From assembly GCA_946965045.2 (NCBI GenBank), contig OX337240.1, forward strand, positions 2,542,001 to 2,606,000: DNA of 64,000 bases, given 5' to 3'. Source of the DNA: Epithemia pelagica (Eukaryota > Bacillariophyta > Bacillariophyceae > Surirellales > Surirellaceae). The notes beneath the pieces are model-generated. The model was not told the origin of the DNA and searched no databases. It was given only the letters and a program-made list of their open reading frames with translations. The position numbers and the translations under genes were made by a program. Position 1 is the stretch's first letter, and each line of letters starts with the position of its first letter. Positions 31,474 to 42,350 of the stretch are shown one piece after another.

Positions 31474-32399
31474 ACTTTTTTTTTTGATTTGCGGTACAAA
31501 CGACCCTGTGCGCTTTCAAGCCTTTATAGGCACTAGTTGGCATTTTGCCGTTAACGAGTAATCATTGTGTTATTATTATTATCATCTAGAAGAAATAACG
31601 AATAATGAGTAGGGCCAATATTCCTTTTCCTCTCTTCTTAGCTTTGAAGTCTACTTCCAAAGTACAAGTACTTCGAAATACTTGAGTAGTCTAGACGGCC
31701 GTAGGCCAGACGAACATCAATCCAAATTCCACGTGGAGCTTTTGCCGCGATGACGCAGACTTGAAGACCTCTCCATCATCACAACATTTCAAACTCTCTT
31801 CACAGGAAGCTAGCTAACTATCTGCCGTTTCTTCATACCATTGTGAAAGAGAAAACGAAAGCCTGGAATACGATCCATGACAAGAGCCAGTGATTGAGCT
31901 CTGCAACAACAAAAGTACAGAGAAGCACGACCACCATGCCGACAAATGATTTTCGACAAGCCGATGCGGCATCAAGCATGCGACAACTTACCATGGGCAT
32001 GCTTGTCTCTGATACTTTCATGACGAAAAATGTCGCAACGACCAGCTCAAGAACTGTTCCGCAAATATCCAACACCTGCTTGTTTTCGGCTCCCGTCGAA
32101 GAACAACAAGATGTGTGGCAAGATCCCGATGCGCCGGAAGTCGATGTGGAAATTTGTAATTTCGATATCATTCAACTTGCCTTACCAAAAACATCCAAGG
32201 TTCCTCGACATGGCCTTCACTACGCTTGCTTTTGAGCAATGATTCTTCGTTGGAATATACGAAAGAAGGCGGATAGGATGTTCCAGCGGGTTTCGTCGTG
32301 CGGCTTCTTCACAACAATTTGACTCTTCTCTCTAGATTCTCATCATCATATCCCAGGAAATAAGTGCCACCTCATGCTTTTGTCCTTTTCTACTCGGCT
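31474..32399. other. Intergenic with one weak small frame
   Basis: An AT-rich patch with TTATTATTATT lies near 31568. Opposite-strand frames at 31936-32235 (plus) and 31833-32171 (minus) overlap. The plus frame (MPTNDFRQAD onward, 99 residues) has a balanced composition but no recognisable features. I do not call either as a gene. Confidence 0.4.
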
Positions 32400-35090
32400 T
32401 TACCATGATGGTTCCAGAGCCATTTCCCGGAAATAGGGTAGGTCTTGATGTAGCTTTTCCCAATAGAGGAGTTCCAGTTGAAATTCGAGCATAGATCTGC
32501 CGCCCTCGCCGCCGCCTTCGTCTGGTTCCGAGGAATCATCGTCCACAATCATAACACGACACGGACCGCAACAAATGAAATCATGGGTTCCGTCGCGAAT
32601 AAACAGTACCACCGTGGTTGCCGACGGATTCTCCTCATCGCCATCACCAACTCCTCCTGATGACCCCACCAGTTTGTGCGCCAAACGCGAGGTGCCGTCT
32701 TGCCAATCCTGGCGGCGAAGAAACCACGTCAAGAATCTACCCTCTTGCAACCATCGATTGCAATACCTTGCACCTCCCCCTCGTCGTCGTTGACTGGAGG
32801 GAGTTTCTCCGGGTCGTAGGGGTGAGTTCACAAAGAGTGCCATCGCGTTCTCCAACTCGACGTAGCCCGAACGTGGATAATATTCCAAGACACACCCTTT
32901 GGGGAATAACGGAGAGTCCTCGTCTGAAAACAAGGAACGGAGGCATTGATCCTTGGATCTTCCCGTGGATAATCCAGTGATTCTTTTTAAATGGTCATCA
33001 TCCTCCACACGCAACTTCATCGTTGGCACTCGCAATGTACCATGCAGATCCACGTACGGTTCGCCGTCTGTCACATCCGAGAGGGTAGGAAGAGCTGGTG
33101 CCATCTGCCCCGTCACCCACGATTGGCCCACAATCCATTCCTGGGACACGAGTTTCTTGGCCTTGAGTCGTCGAACTAAGCCAGGACTGGGTACCTCGAG
33201 AAACGAAAATCTCGTCGACGTGATCGCACGAGCAAAGGCTGTGTCGCCTTCGTATCGACCTAGCGTCGGCACTGATGATGTGTCCATCCCCCAGGTGGCC
33301 TCGACTAAATCCATAGCTTTTGATAATAGCTCAGGAGGAGTGGCAGCATCCAATGCCGCATAGTCCAATTGTTCTTGCGTCAGAGGTCGAAGGGACCAAT
33401 CCGAAATTTGCTGCTCCTTGTGGATGGATTTTCCCAACAGATGCAGGGTGAGTTTGGATAAAGATTCCGTCATTTGCCGTGCCGCATTGCTCCGACTACT
33501 AATTTGAATGGCCATTTTGGCCATGGATCCCACCTCGGCCACGGCCTGAATGGTTCGAAAGGCGGGAATGTGAGGATAGCTACCAGCGAGTCGTTCCAAA
33601 TCGGTAGCGATTTGAAAGCCGACTTTGAGAAAGTTTTGGGAAGACAACCACTTGGAAAGCGCGTGAGAAGTCGTGGCTTCCAATGGGTTGAGTGGTTCGT
33701 TTCGTCCAAGACAGGGTCGCAGTAAGGTCGGCAAATCGACGAGGTACACCTTGTTCAGTCGTTGCAGACTAATTTGCAAAAGTAGAACGGGTTGAATCTC
33801 TCCTGGCGATGCCAAGAGAAACTTGGGCTTCCACTCACAATCAATGCCCGTGAAAATGGGACAGGACGAATGGGTACTATCTGTCGCGTGAAGATCCAGC
33901 AACTGGTCCAAACTCTTGGAAAATCTTTGAATGGAAGGTTCGTCATCCACCAGTTCAATCATCATGGAATCCCCATTGACTTTCGTGAAAACATCCGTCA
34001 GCTTGAGACACGTTTCTGGATCCGGAGGGGTTTTGACCACCAACGGCGCTGAAGAAGCTTTGGGGGTATCCTTTTCACGGGACGCTTGTTTTCCTCGCTG
34101 GCGGATGCTTGAGGAGGATGAAGAGGACGATTCGGGAGGTTCTTCCAAAATGCGAAAGTCGAATACGACGACGTCGAGGGAGCGTTTGTCCCGCCAATGT
34201 TGGAGGGATTCTCGATTGCCCACGTTGGTCTTTCCCTCGACGCACAGGACCTGTCCGACCCGCAAGGCTCGCAAGGCCGCGGCGCCGGGTCCGTCCCCCC
34301 GGGCACGACAAAAGGTTTTACCGGCAATCAATTGAGCCGCCATGGCGGCTCCGTCCCGCCCCGACGTCCACGGCAAATCTTGGGCGTCCACCTTGGTGCC
34401 GGTTCCCACGTAATCGATCGGAGCAATGTCGCAAAAGACCAATCGTCGAGCCATGCGTCGAATGCCATTGACTCGACCGACAAAGGTGAAAGGGATAGGT
34501 TGGAGCGGATTGGGTTGATCGGGATGGGACAAAATGGCGTGGACTTGCTCCATCGAAGGCGGAGGTAATGGAAAGAATGGTTTGATGCGCTTGGTCCTTG
34601 TAGGAATGGCAGACGGTGACATGTGTCGGGATGTGCTACTACTACTAGTAGTAGAATCGTCGGAATCGGTATGACTGGACGTTGAATCCGACAGTTTAGT
34701 AACATTCACAAGCTCCGTACCCTCCACTTTCAACAGAATGTCGGCGTCGATCAAGCATCCGATCCTGGGATGCCCCCCACCACCGTACAAAATTTTGGTT
34801 TTGGCACTAGAGTCTTCCTCGGCGGGTCGATACAAGGATTCGTCGACGAGGATTCGTAACGGGGACGATGGTGCCACGTGTCCCAGAGGTGGTACAGACT
34901 GAGGAGGAAATCCACAGAGGCTCTCCACTTGGTCTTGGGGCGCCAACGAACACGAGACGCGTGGATTGGGAAATCGTTCGTCATGATTGTCACGTTCCAA
35001 GTGTCGTTCCAAACGTTTCACGATGACTTTGGACGACGCGGGAAGAACGACCACGACGGGAAAGGTCGTCGTCGTTTCGGTACCATTCGA
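32400..35090 (-). CDS. DEDDy 3'-5' exonuclease with OB-fold domain, 5' end truncated
   Basis: An open frame of about 895 codons. After a low-complexity start comes an OB-fold-like domain (GRVNGIRRMARRLVFCDI and GQVLCVEGKTNV), about residues 185-310. The exonuclease follows: IDCEW (first Asp/Glu), VGFQIATDLERL (second Asp), and QLDYAALDA (Tyr and last Asp), which makes it DEDDy, RNase D/WRN/Mut-7-like. The C-terminal 300 residues are of unknown fold. There is no in-frame ATG between the start of good coding and the stop at 35091-35093. That stop coincides with the edge of segmental duplication 2, so the first codons were probably lost. It may be non-functional or use a later start. Confidence 0.8.
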   Translation of the reverse strand, partial: SNGTETTTTFPVVVVLPASSKVIVKRLERHLERDNHDERFPNPRVSCSLAPQDQVESLCGFPPQSVPPLGHVAPSSPLRILVDESLYRPAEEDSSAKTKILYGGGGHPRIGCLIDADILLKVEGTELVNVTKLSDSTSSHTDSDDSTTSSSSTSRHMSPSAIPTRTKRIKPFFPLPPPSMEQVHAILSHPDQPNPLQPIPFTFVGRVNGIRRMARRLVFCDIAPIDYVGTGTKVDAQDLPWTSGRDGAAMAAQLIAGKTFCRARGDGPGAAALRALRVGQVLCVEGKTNVGNRESLQHWRDKRSLDVVVFDFRILEEPPESSSSSSSSIRQRGKQASREKDTPKASSAPLVVKTPPDPETCLKLTDVFTKVNGDSMMIELVDDEPSIQRFSKSLDQLLDLHATDSTHSSCPIFTGIDCEWKPKFLLASPGEIQPVLLLQISLQRLNKVYLVDLPTLLRPCLGRNEPLNPLEATTSHALSKWLSSQNFLKVGFQIATDLERLAGSYPHIPAFRTIQAVAEVGSMAKMAIQISSRSNAARQMTESLSKLTLHLLGKSIHKEQQISDWSLRPLTQEQLDYAALDAATPPELLSKAMDLVEATWGMDTSSVPTLGRYEGDTAFARAITSTRFSFLEVPSPGLVRRLKAKKLVSQEWIVGQSWVTGQMAPALPTLSDVTDGEPYVDLHGTLRVPTMKLRVEDDDHLKRITGLSTGRSKDQCLRSLFSDEDSPLFPKGCVLEYYPRSGYVELENAMALFVNSPLRPGETPSSQRRRGGGARYCNRWLQEGRFLTWFLRRQDWQDGTSRLAHKLVGSSGGVGDGDEENPSATTVVLFIRDGTHDFICCGPCRVMIVDDDSSEPDEGGGEGGRSMLEFQLELLYWEKLHQDLPYFREMALEPSW

Positions 35091-35093
35091 CTA

Positions 35094-36044
35094 GCGGGCG
35101 CCATGGCACCGGCCATCATGGTCTTGGCCCATTGGTTTTATTTGGCAGCAGCCACGATTGAACTCTTGGCTCCTTCTATGGAAGATGAAGACGACGATGA
35201 CGATGCAATTTCCGTCAGTACCAACAATACACCCTTCCGCAATGTCCATACACGAGGAGTTCAAGTATTTGCCCGTCGGAACTCGAGCGATCTCGAGTTT
35301 CGGCCGCCCTCCAAAATGGAAATTCGCCGCAGCACGTCTAGAACAGCCAGCGAAACGGACGTTAGTGGCAGAGTGGACCTATGGGGACGTCTCAGTAGCA
35401 GAGAGTTGTATCAAAACACCTCATCGTTTTTGCGAGGATCCATAAATGATGATGGCTTTGACAATGGTCCCGACCAGTCAAAGCTCGGCACCAGTTCGAT
35501 GCGTCGTCGCCAGAGTTTCCCGAGCTCGGGATTGATGAACCAAGAAATGAGCTCCTTGTCGCTTTGTAGCAGCAAGCACAAAGAGGAATCAATACAACCA
35601 ACAATCCCTCTATCTCGTCCCGGGAAAAGTATCCTGGTAAGGAAAAATGATGATAACCCCAGTGCAGTAGGAAATGGTGACATGAAGAACATTCCAGCGG
35701 GGGTCTATGTCCTGGATAGTCCCACGACAAGTTGGACTAGCAGCAACGGCAATCTCCTCACCCAAAATACTCACAACAAAGGAGACCAGGAGGACGAAAC
35801 AGTAAACCATGCCGTGGAGAATAGTCCCTCTTCGCCTTTTCCGGGTATTGAGCAAAGCAACCGTCAACATGATAACACAAATACAGAGCTTCTCGCCACC
35901 ACCCAGACGAGTAGTCCCGATCAGGAGGTTGTGGGCCAAATCAACAGTCCATTCCATGTACTCAAAGAGTGCAATGAATATACCACCAGGAACCAGAACA
36001 AGGACTCACCCGCTACAACTTTGGAGAGGCGTTCCTTATTCTAA
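35094..36044 (+). pseudogene. 3' fragment of the large membrane-protein gene (copy B)
   Basis: Encodes only the last membrane segment (MVLAHWFYLAAATIELL) and the disordered tail of the protein at 5535-8783. About 765 N-terminal residues are missing. A frame opens antisense to the exonuclease at 34878 and runs in phase into this piece, giving a 388-residue chimeric frame. The tail has several small in-frame deletions against copy A and no stop. Confidence 0.8.
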
Positions 36045-36982
36045 TGGGCTTTGGAACAAGCGACACCTCAAAAGAGGCGCTGATTGGGCCTAACTGTCGT
36101 GGATGAACAGAATGGGGATCCTCAAGGATGTCGTAATAACATGTTTTCTCCCAAATAACAACCTACAGAAGCGTCGTAACCAACGCATGGCTAGTATCCC
36201 TAATCTTGCCACGCAGACCACCGGCGATTCAGCGAAATTTTGACTCCCACCATTGCAACCAATCAACAACCAGAGCAGATCCGATTACCATGGTCACAAT
36301 AACATGTTTTCTCCCGAATATCAATCGATCTGTTCCCATGGGAACCGAATAACCCACCAGATGCGAACACGCACTTTTTCTCCGATCAACCAACGTCTAT
36401 TTGGCATGACAGTGAGACCCATGTCGTGGTTGGACTCGCACGACCTTCTTCTCTGTTCGATAAGGGCACGCCTCCGTGGTAGTACCATCGACATACGATT
36501 GTGATATCCTTGAGACTCGCAGCAGGCGCAGCAGGGACCTCCGGGATTATCGCTGTCCAACCAAAATCGTCCTCCAGCTCCACGACACACGTTCGAAAAC
36601 ATGGTAACGTGTAGGAAAAGAGTCTGCCTTATGCTGCTCCCACTAGTGGCACTTCGTGGAGCTACAAGTCTATGGAGCGGGATCAGAAAGTACCATGCTC
36701 TACTTCTTCGCTACATCGTCTTTTCAGTTTCAAAACAGATCGTAAAAAGCCCATCAACCAAACAAAATCATTCTCAGTTGCTGATGACTCGTTGTTGACC
36801 AACCATGTCAAGAGTTTCAATGAAATCTCTGAACCCCGCGGGTTACAAGAATGTTTATTTGAGACAAGAGCCCCGTCAGTGGTCATCAAAATCCGAAATC
36901 CTTCGTCAGTTTGGTGCTCCATCTTCTCATAATTTCCAATCGAGCAAAACGATCAAGCAAGCTTCTACCTCAGTCTACGATC

Positions 36983-38009
36983 ATGTTGTCATTCTCTCTT
37001 TCATTCCTCTCTGTCTTTGCGTTGACCGTTGTCAACAGTGTCTCTGCCACGGCAGCAACATGGAAGGCTTACTCGGTAGCCGCTTGTCATGGTGTTGATT
37101 TTAACACCCTTTCCTCCGCGGAACAAGAAAACTTTGCTGCAGCCATACAGACTTCGTTCAACCGAATCCACGGACCCAACGAAGTCCTTTGGGACACGAA
37201 ATGGGACGCTGTGATTCCGGATGCGTTCCCAGGTTATTCTGAGACGCGCTTGGGTTGGCCTGAAGGGTAAGACTTTCTCCCCACCTCCTGTGCTTACATG
37301 ACACGAAGAAGCATCATCTTACCCTTGTTGATATTTTTGTTTTCTTTCTTGACGATACAGCGGTGGATCAAATTCCCATCTTGAATGTCACTTATGCCCG
37401 GATGACGACGACAACTTTGACGACACCCTTCCCCTTTCTTTTTCACAAACATTCAAGCCGGATCTCGTTGAATGGGCGGCAGATCTCACCACGGAACTCC
37501 AGAGTAGCGGCCTAACTGGTTTGAAGGAGGCCACCGTTTGCTCTGTCAAAATCGACTTTACGCGAGTTGCAGTGGTGGACACGGCTGTTCGTGTGCAGTG
37601 CCAGAACGTTGACTGGGGTGTTCTGACGACATCGGAGCAGCAGTTTGCGGCTTCCGAGATGCAAAACTCCTTCAATAACGTCCATTCTGTTGATAAAGAC
37701 ATGATGCGACTCCAAGACATGAAGAGTGTTCCGGAAGTTGGAAAAGTCAACTCGTTGATTGACGTGTTGATTGGTTTCGCGTGGCCTTCGAAATATGGTT
37801 ATTTTACTGGAAGCTTCTCGGCCGACGTTGATGCCAAGTTAGATGTACCAGCTGCGACCCTACGACGCACGAACACCAAAGATGTGATGGCGTTTTATCT
37901 TTGGGAAACCGAATTTGAAAAGCTTCTTCACAGGGGACCCTATTCTGCTCTTTCTCATGCCGCCGACTGTCGCATTGAAATGAAAGTTGTGGACAGCAAC
38001 ATGGATTGA
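36983..38009 (+). CDS. Secreted protein with internal repeat, two exons (copy B)
   Basis: Exon 1 is 36983-37266 and exon 2 is 37361-38009, giving 310 residues. It differs from copy A by a few substitutions: in exon 2 Ala-to-Val near the start of the second half, Ile-to-Met, His-to-Asn, His-to-Gln and Val-to-Leu changes, while exon 1 is unchanged. Signal peptide, both internal repeat halves and all Cys are kept. The preserved frame and 94-bp intron suggest that both copies still work or that the duplication is young. Confidence 0.85.
37267..37360 (+). other. Intron of the secreted-protein gene (copy B)
   Basis: Same length, donor and acceptor as in copy A. Confidence 0.85.
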
Positions 38010-38399
38010 GAATCGCTGCGGGTTGAGAACATTGGTTCGCAATCTGTTGGAGTCGATTGCAAAGCTCTGTTCTGGGGTAAGTTCGATTGGATTGGGGAAT
38101 GGATAGGTTAGCAATAAGAGATCAGAGAAGCGTTAATATAGTAGACTCCTAGCATGATAAAAGAGGTTCTCTGTTGCGTTTCTAAATATGTTCATAAACG
38201 GGAGGCTAGTCAACCCTACCTAGTACCTTCTCGTTTTCGCTGTGAAAGTCATGTCCAAGTTCCGCTGGTCTCTAGAACACAAGTACTTTTTCTCATTTGG
38301 ATGTGGCAAAAATTAAGAAGGGCACGACAACGACACCATCTTTCAAGTATTTATTAGAAATTCTAACACTAACATGTATGTCCAAGATCTTATTCACCA

Positions 38400-38930
38400 T
38401 GTTGATAAATGTGTTTCCTTCCTACTAGCCAGATGATTGCCCCTACCTACCCAAGGTACACACGGGATGACCGTATCTGCGGGGGGAGTACATAAAAATG
38501 ATGGCGGCCAAAAAGGTATCGCGACCGGTCCGAGTGGGTTTGCGTTGAATGCCGGCACTGTTTTCTCCCATGCGTTGCAAATGTTCCATGAGAATGGCGG
38601 CATTGGGAAAGGATACCTGGAAGGTGTCCACATCAATCGTGAGCGGGGTAAAGCCGGCACGTTGCAAGAGTCCTCCCACATTGGCCATGCCGACAAAGGG
38701 TCCGACATGTGGGGACTCACACCACCTCTTCGCGTTCCAATTCCGCCATGAGGAGGGCGACGCGGAGTTCCGGTAAGGTGGTACCACCAATCATGGCCCA
38801 CATGAAACAGCCATCGGGTTTCAAAACGCGCTGGATTTCCGACAAGACTCCTGGAAGATTGTTGACCCACGGGTGTGAGTGCTGCACTCGCCCACATGTG
38901 GTATGCAATCTCACAACAACAGACAAGTTA
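38400..38930 (-). pseudogene. NDUFAF5-like methyltransferase remnant (copy B)
   Basis: Same remnant as 11130-11580, but it keeps the ESPHVGPFVGMANVGGLL segment lost in copy [14 protein letters not shown] and LQRAGFT are in different frames, and the N-terminal half is absent, so it was a pseudogene before the duplication. The complex I assembly role applies only to a full gene elsewhere. Confidence 0.75.
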
Positions 38931-39098
38931 AAACAGACTTGACCAGTTGCTACAGACTGCTATTAGTAGTCTTCTGGGAAGTCGTGTCTACTAAAAGTCC
39001 ATCATTTCACTATTCCCCATGGTTTCCAGGTCTCTAGGTGGTATGGCACAAGAGTATGTTGTTTCATGTCCTTGCGGTGTCCATGACACAATGCTCTT

Positions 39099-41458
39099 TT
39101 AGAGGTTGCTGTGGTAGGATATGATTGCGACTGCAGGACCATGCTCTGTTGAAGATAGCATTGCCATTGTGGTTCCCAAGGCAGACAAGGCAAAGGAGTT
39201 CATTGGACGCTGTTTGTCCATGATTGTGGCCATGGAAGTATTGGTCCACAAGTCAATCGTGTCGCTCTTGTTTCGGGTCTTGTCGCTGGTGCGGATGGAT
39301 GTCTCGGAATCGTTCCATACCGCCACCTTCGGGTGTCCGGCTCCGTGTTCTTCTGCCGCGACCATTGTGCCCGGTTGTCCCTCCACCAAGGAGGACGATG
39401 AGAACACGTGTACCTTATTGCCCAATTGACAACCATGACATCTTCCAATCCAATCCCGTCCCATGGGGACCCACGGCTGCTGTTGGTCCACAGGATTGTT
39501 GTTCTTGTCGCTGCTACCCATGTCATATCGATAGGTTCGAACCAAGCCTAGATTCCAGTCGTGAAACGGAGCTCCTACCGTGAGTCTGGTTCCATCTCGT
39601 GAAAGGGCCACGGCGGATCCAAAGGAAGTGAGAGTATCGTCTCGATAAATATGACCGGTTGCTGTATCATTCTCCTCCTTCCAAATGAAATGCATTGATG
39701 CAGCTACCAAAGGTTCCCCTTGCGGGTACCATTGATTGTCGTGCGTCTGATACGAATACACTCGAACGCTTCCTCTGGGACCTTGACCCTGTTGCACTTT
39801 TTGCGGATGGGGAGTGCCCACAGCCAAGACGTGTCCATCACCGGACAAGGCCAAACGAACTTTCTTGGAACAAGCGCAGGAATCAGCCGTGGTGTTGGTA
39901 CTGTACTGTTTCGGAGTCTTATCATCCACCTGCTGGGCACACATGGATGCCAAGGATGAGTTCGTTCCCAAGGGTTCCCATGAGTCCCGTGACTTGTTCC
40001 AGGACCAAACATGAATGACACTTTTACCATCATCATCCGCGTGTGATGGTTGTAGAGTCGTCTTCTGCTTCTTTTGCTGGGAGACTGTGGCGACAACTTG
40101 GGCATTGGCCGAAAGTACCAGCGTGGATACGCTGCTGCTGGGACCACCACCCGACAAGGGTTGTCCCAGAGGGTTCCATGCGGTTCCATTCCAGGCAAAG
40201 ACCATACCTTGATACAGTGTCGGATTTGTGGTATTCGTGTTGTTATTCTTGTCGTTGTTGTTGTTGTTCTCAGCTGTGTCGTTCGTGTTGTGGTTGGCCG
40301 CAACCACGGCCAAGACACGACCATTGCCAGAAAGTGACAAGACGGGAGTATGAGAGGCTGAATGGATTGGTTGAATGATCATGGGACCCATTTGCCTCCA
40401 ACCATCCTCAATCTCCCTTGCGGGTTTTTTGGCTGTGGCATTGTGGTTCTTGTTCTTTTTCGGCAAGGACGATGTGGTAGCTGTGTGGTTCTTGTTCTTC
40501 ATCATCTTCATCTTCTTGTTGTTGTTGTTCTGTTTCTTTGGTTTGTTTTGGTTGTTTGTTTCTTGGTCCGTGGTATCATTGTCATTTACTCGTTGGTAGA
40601 CTGTTACAAATAGATGTTGCTATTTGTGCGGTTCATTGAGGTATTTTGTGGAATGAAACAAGAGGGCAACAATGGTTCCGTCATCGGACAGGGCCACAAG
40701 CTGAGGAACCAAAAAGGAGTGCATGGAATAATTGAGTCGCCGGTCCAATCGAGGAGCCGCGTCCACCTTCCATTCACCGGCCGGTGTGTCATTACTAGAG
40801 GTGGTGGTGCTGGTGCTGGTAGTGCTGTTGCGATTCGAGAGAGACGGTAGTGTGCTTGCAGCGATGGTGGTGTTGCTGTTCCTTGGAATGGTACTTGTCT
40901 TGTTGGTCGCCATAACTGGGATGATACTCGCAGGATGCATGTTGTTTTCCTCCGTAGAACCACTTTCGGGCAAGCCTACTTGAATCTCCAGCCCATACTC
41001 GTGCTCCTCTTCCTCCTCCACTTGTTGTTCTTCCTGGGCCAACCACCATGACATGGTCACACCCGACGAGGGAGCCACCACAAGTTTCAAAGCTCCAAGT
41101 ACTGCCATGACAAATAGAACCAAACACATCAACCATAACTTGGTATAGTAGTGACGACGACGTGCTGCTGCTGCCACACCAATGTTGCTGGATCCATGGT
41201 GAGTTTATCCTCCTTCTTGTGGCACATTACAAGAGCATCTTTGGACACGTCATGACACTGCCATTCCATTTCATTGGAATGGTCCTGTTCTCTTCCACTT
41301 AGAGCCACAAGTTCGAATTCTGGTTTCTTGTTGGGTGATGATGAATAGGGTGTTTCGCCTTGTGGTGGTGGTGGTGGTGGTTGTTCCGCTAGAGCCATTG
41401 TACAAGTTGTTGTAGGAAGGGTGGAAAGCCTCTGGTATGAATGAGACTGGTAGTTCAT
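39099..41458 (-). pseudogene. Membrane-anchored beta-propeller-like protein, broken
   Basis: Starts near 41458 with a Pro-rich cytosolic part, changes frame near a CAG/GTC repeat at about 41165, then shows a membrane anchor (LWLMCLVLFVMAVLGAL) and a Ser/Thr/Asn-rich stalk. A TAG at 40620-40622 then interrupts an otherwise continuous frame before the propeller-like part (39099-40511). Propeller blades show LSGNGRVLAVV, LSANAQVVATV, ALSGDGHVLAVG and ALSRDGTRLTVGAP, each a strand with G-D/N-G. Homologues here are 50577-52215 and 53002-54596. It probably sat on the cell surface or in an endomembrane, with a binding role for the propeller as a guess. Confidence 0.65.
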
Positions 41459-42350
41459 AATGGCGACGATGAGGATGATGATGAGGATTCTACCGAGTCT
41501 TTAGTAAGTCGATGTCTTGTTGGTCGATCGTAAGGTGTATACTGTGGTTCGTTGGAAGGTCGTGTGCGGTCGAGAATGTCTCCGACAAGAACCCAAACCT
41601 CTGGTGGTACATCGGTGCCTCTCCAAACAATGGAACGAATGGCAACGTCCGAGAATAACACCATCATCATCACGCTTCAACAGCATCCTGTTTCCACATT
41701 AGCGTCTCGTTTCTCTTTTTGGAACTTGAAACAAAAAAGTGTGACTGTGCGTAATGGTTCGTGATTCGTGGTGATTATCGGAGTCCATGCGGAGATTCTT
41801 TTGAGCGGGGCATATGTGTTTGATCCCCCAAAAGGATGTAGTCGCTCCAAAGTCGCGTACATTCATTCCCTCATAACCATGACTCGACTAGGTACGTCGG
41901 AAGACATAGACATATGTTCGGTGAGATTTTTCTACCTTTATCCCTATCGGAAGCTTGAGTCCTGTTGGTTCGTGATTCAAAGACTGACAGGATGGACCCT
42001 TAGACCCATTCACGAGCAGGACCTGGAATTTCTTTTCTACTAGCTAGGGAGTATCATCCGCGCCAAGGCTGCAGTTGCATTTCCCCCCCCCCCCAAACGT
42101 CAAAATCGTGACTAACTTTTTTCCTGCTTCCGCGAAATTTGTGTCACCGTCTCTCTTGTTCATCTCTCTTCATGTCCGGTGGTGCAAGGGAAAGGGGGAT
42201 CACATTCGCCAATAAACGAAACAATAGGATTGGGGATTGAGGAGAGTCGGTCGAAACAGAGAGAGAAACTTTTCTATTGGCTGCAAATTTCTTGTTGTTT
42301 TTATTTTGTTCCGAATCCAAACTCCCCCCGTCACAACAGAATCATTGACC
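41459..42350. other. Intergenic with poly-C run
   Basis: Upstream regions of two divergent genes. Twelve C lie at 42083-42094. No convincing frame is seen. Confidence 0.4.

Larger units (their letters stand above)
35094..39337. repeat. Segmental duplication 2, copy B
   Basis: Matches 7827-12020 in the same orientation. Left of it lies the exonuclease gene head to head. To the right the propeller gene continues normally, so this copy keeps the native right side and copy A keeps the native left side. Confidence 0.95.

Noticed and set aside
34878-35093. A new protein-coding start for the chimeric 388-residue frame
   Set aside because: The first 72 residues are antisense to a conserved exonuclease, so coding is unlikely without transcript evidence.
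41768-42043. A 91-residue plus-strand frame upstream of the TM9SF gene
   Set aside because: No recognisable features, in a leader region, and composition like the surrounding non-coding DNA.
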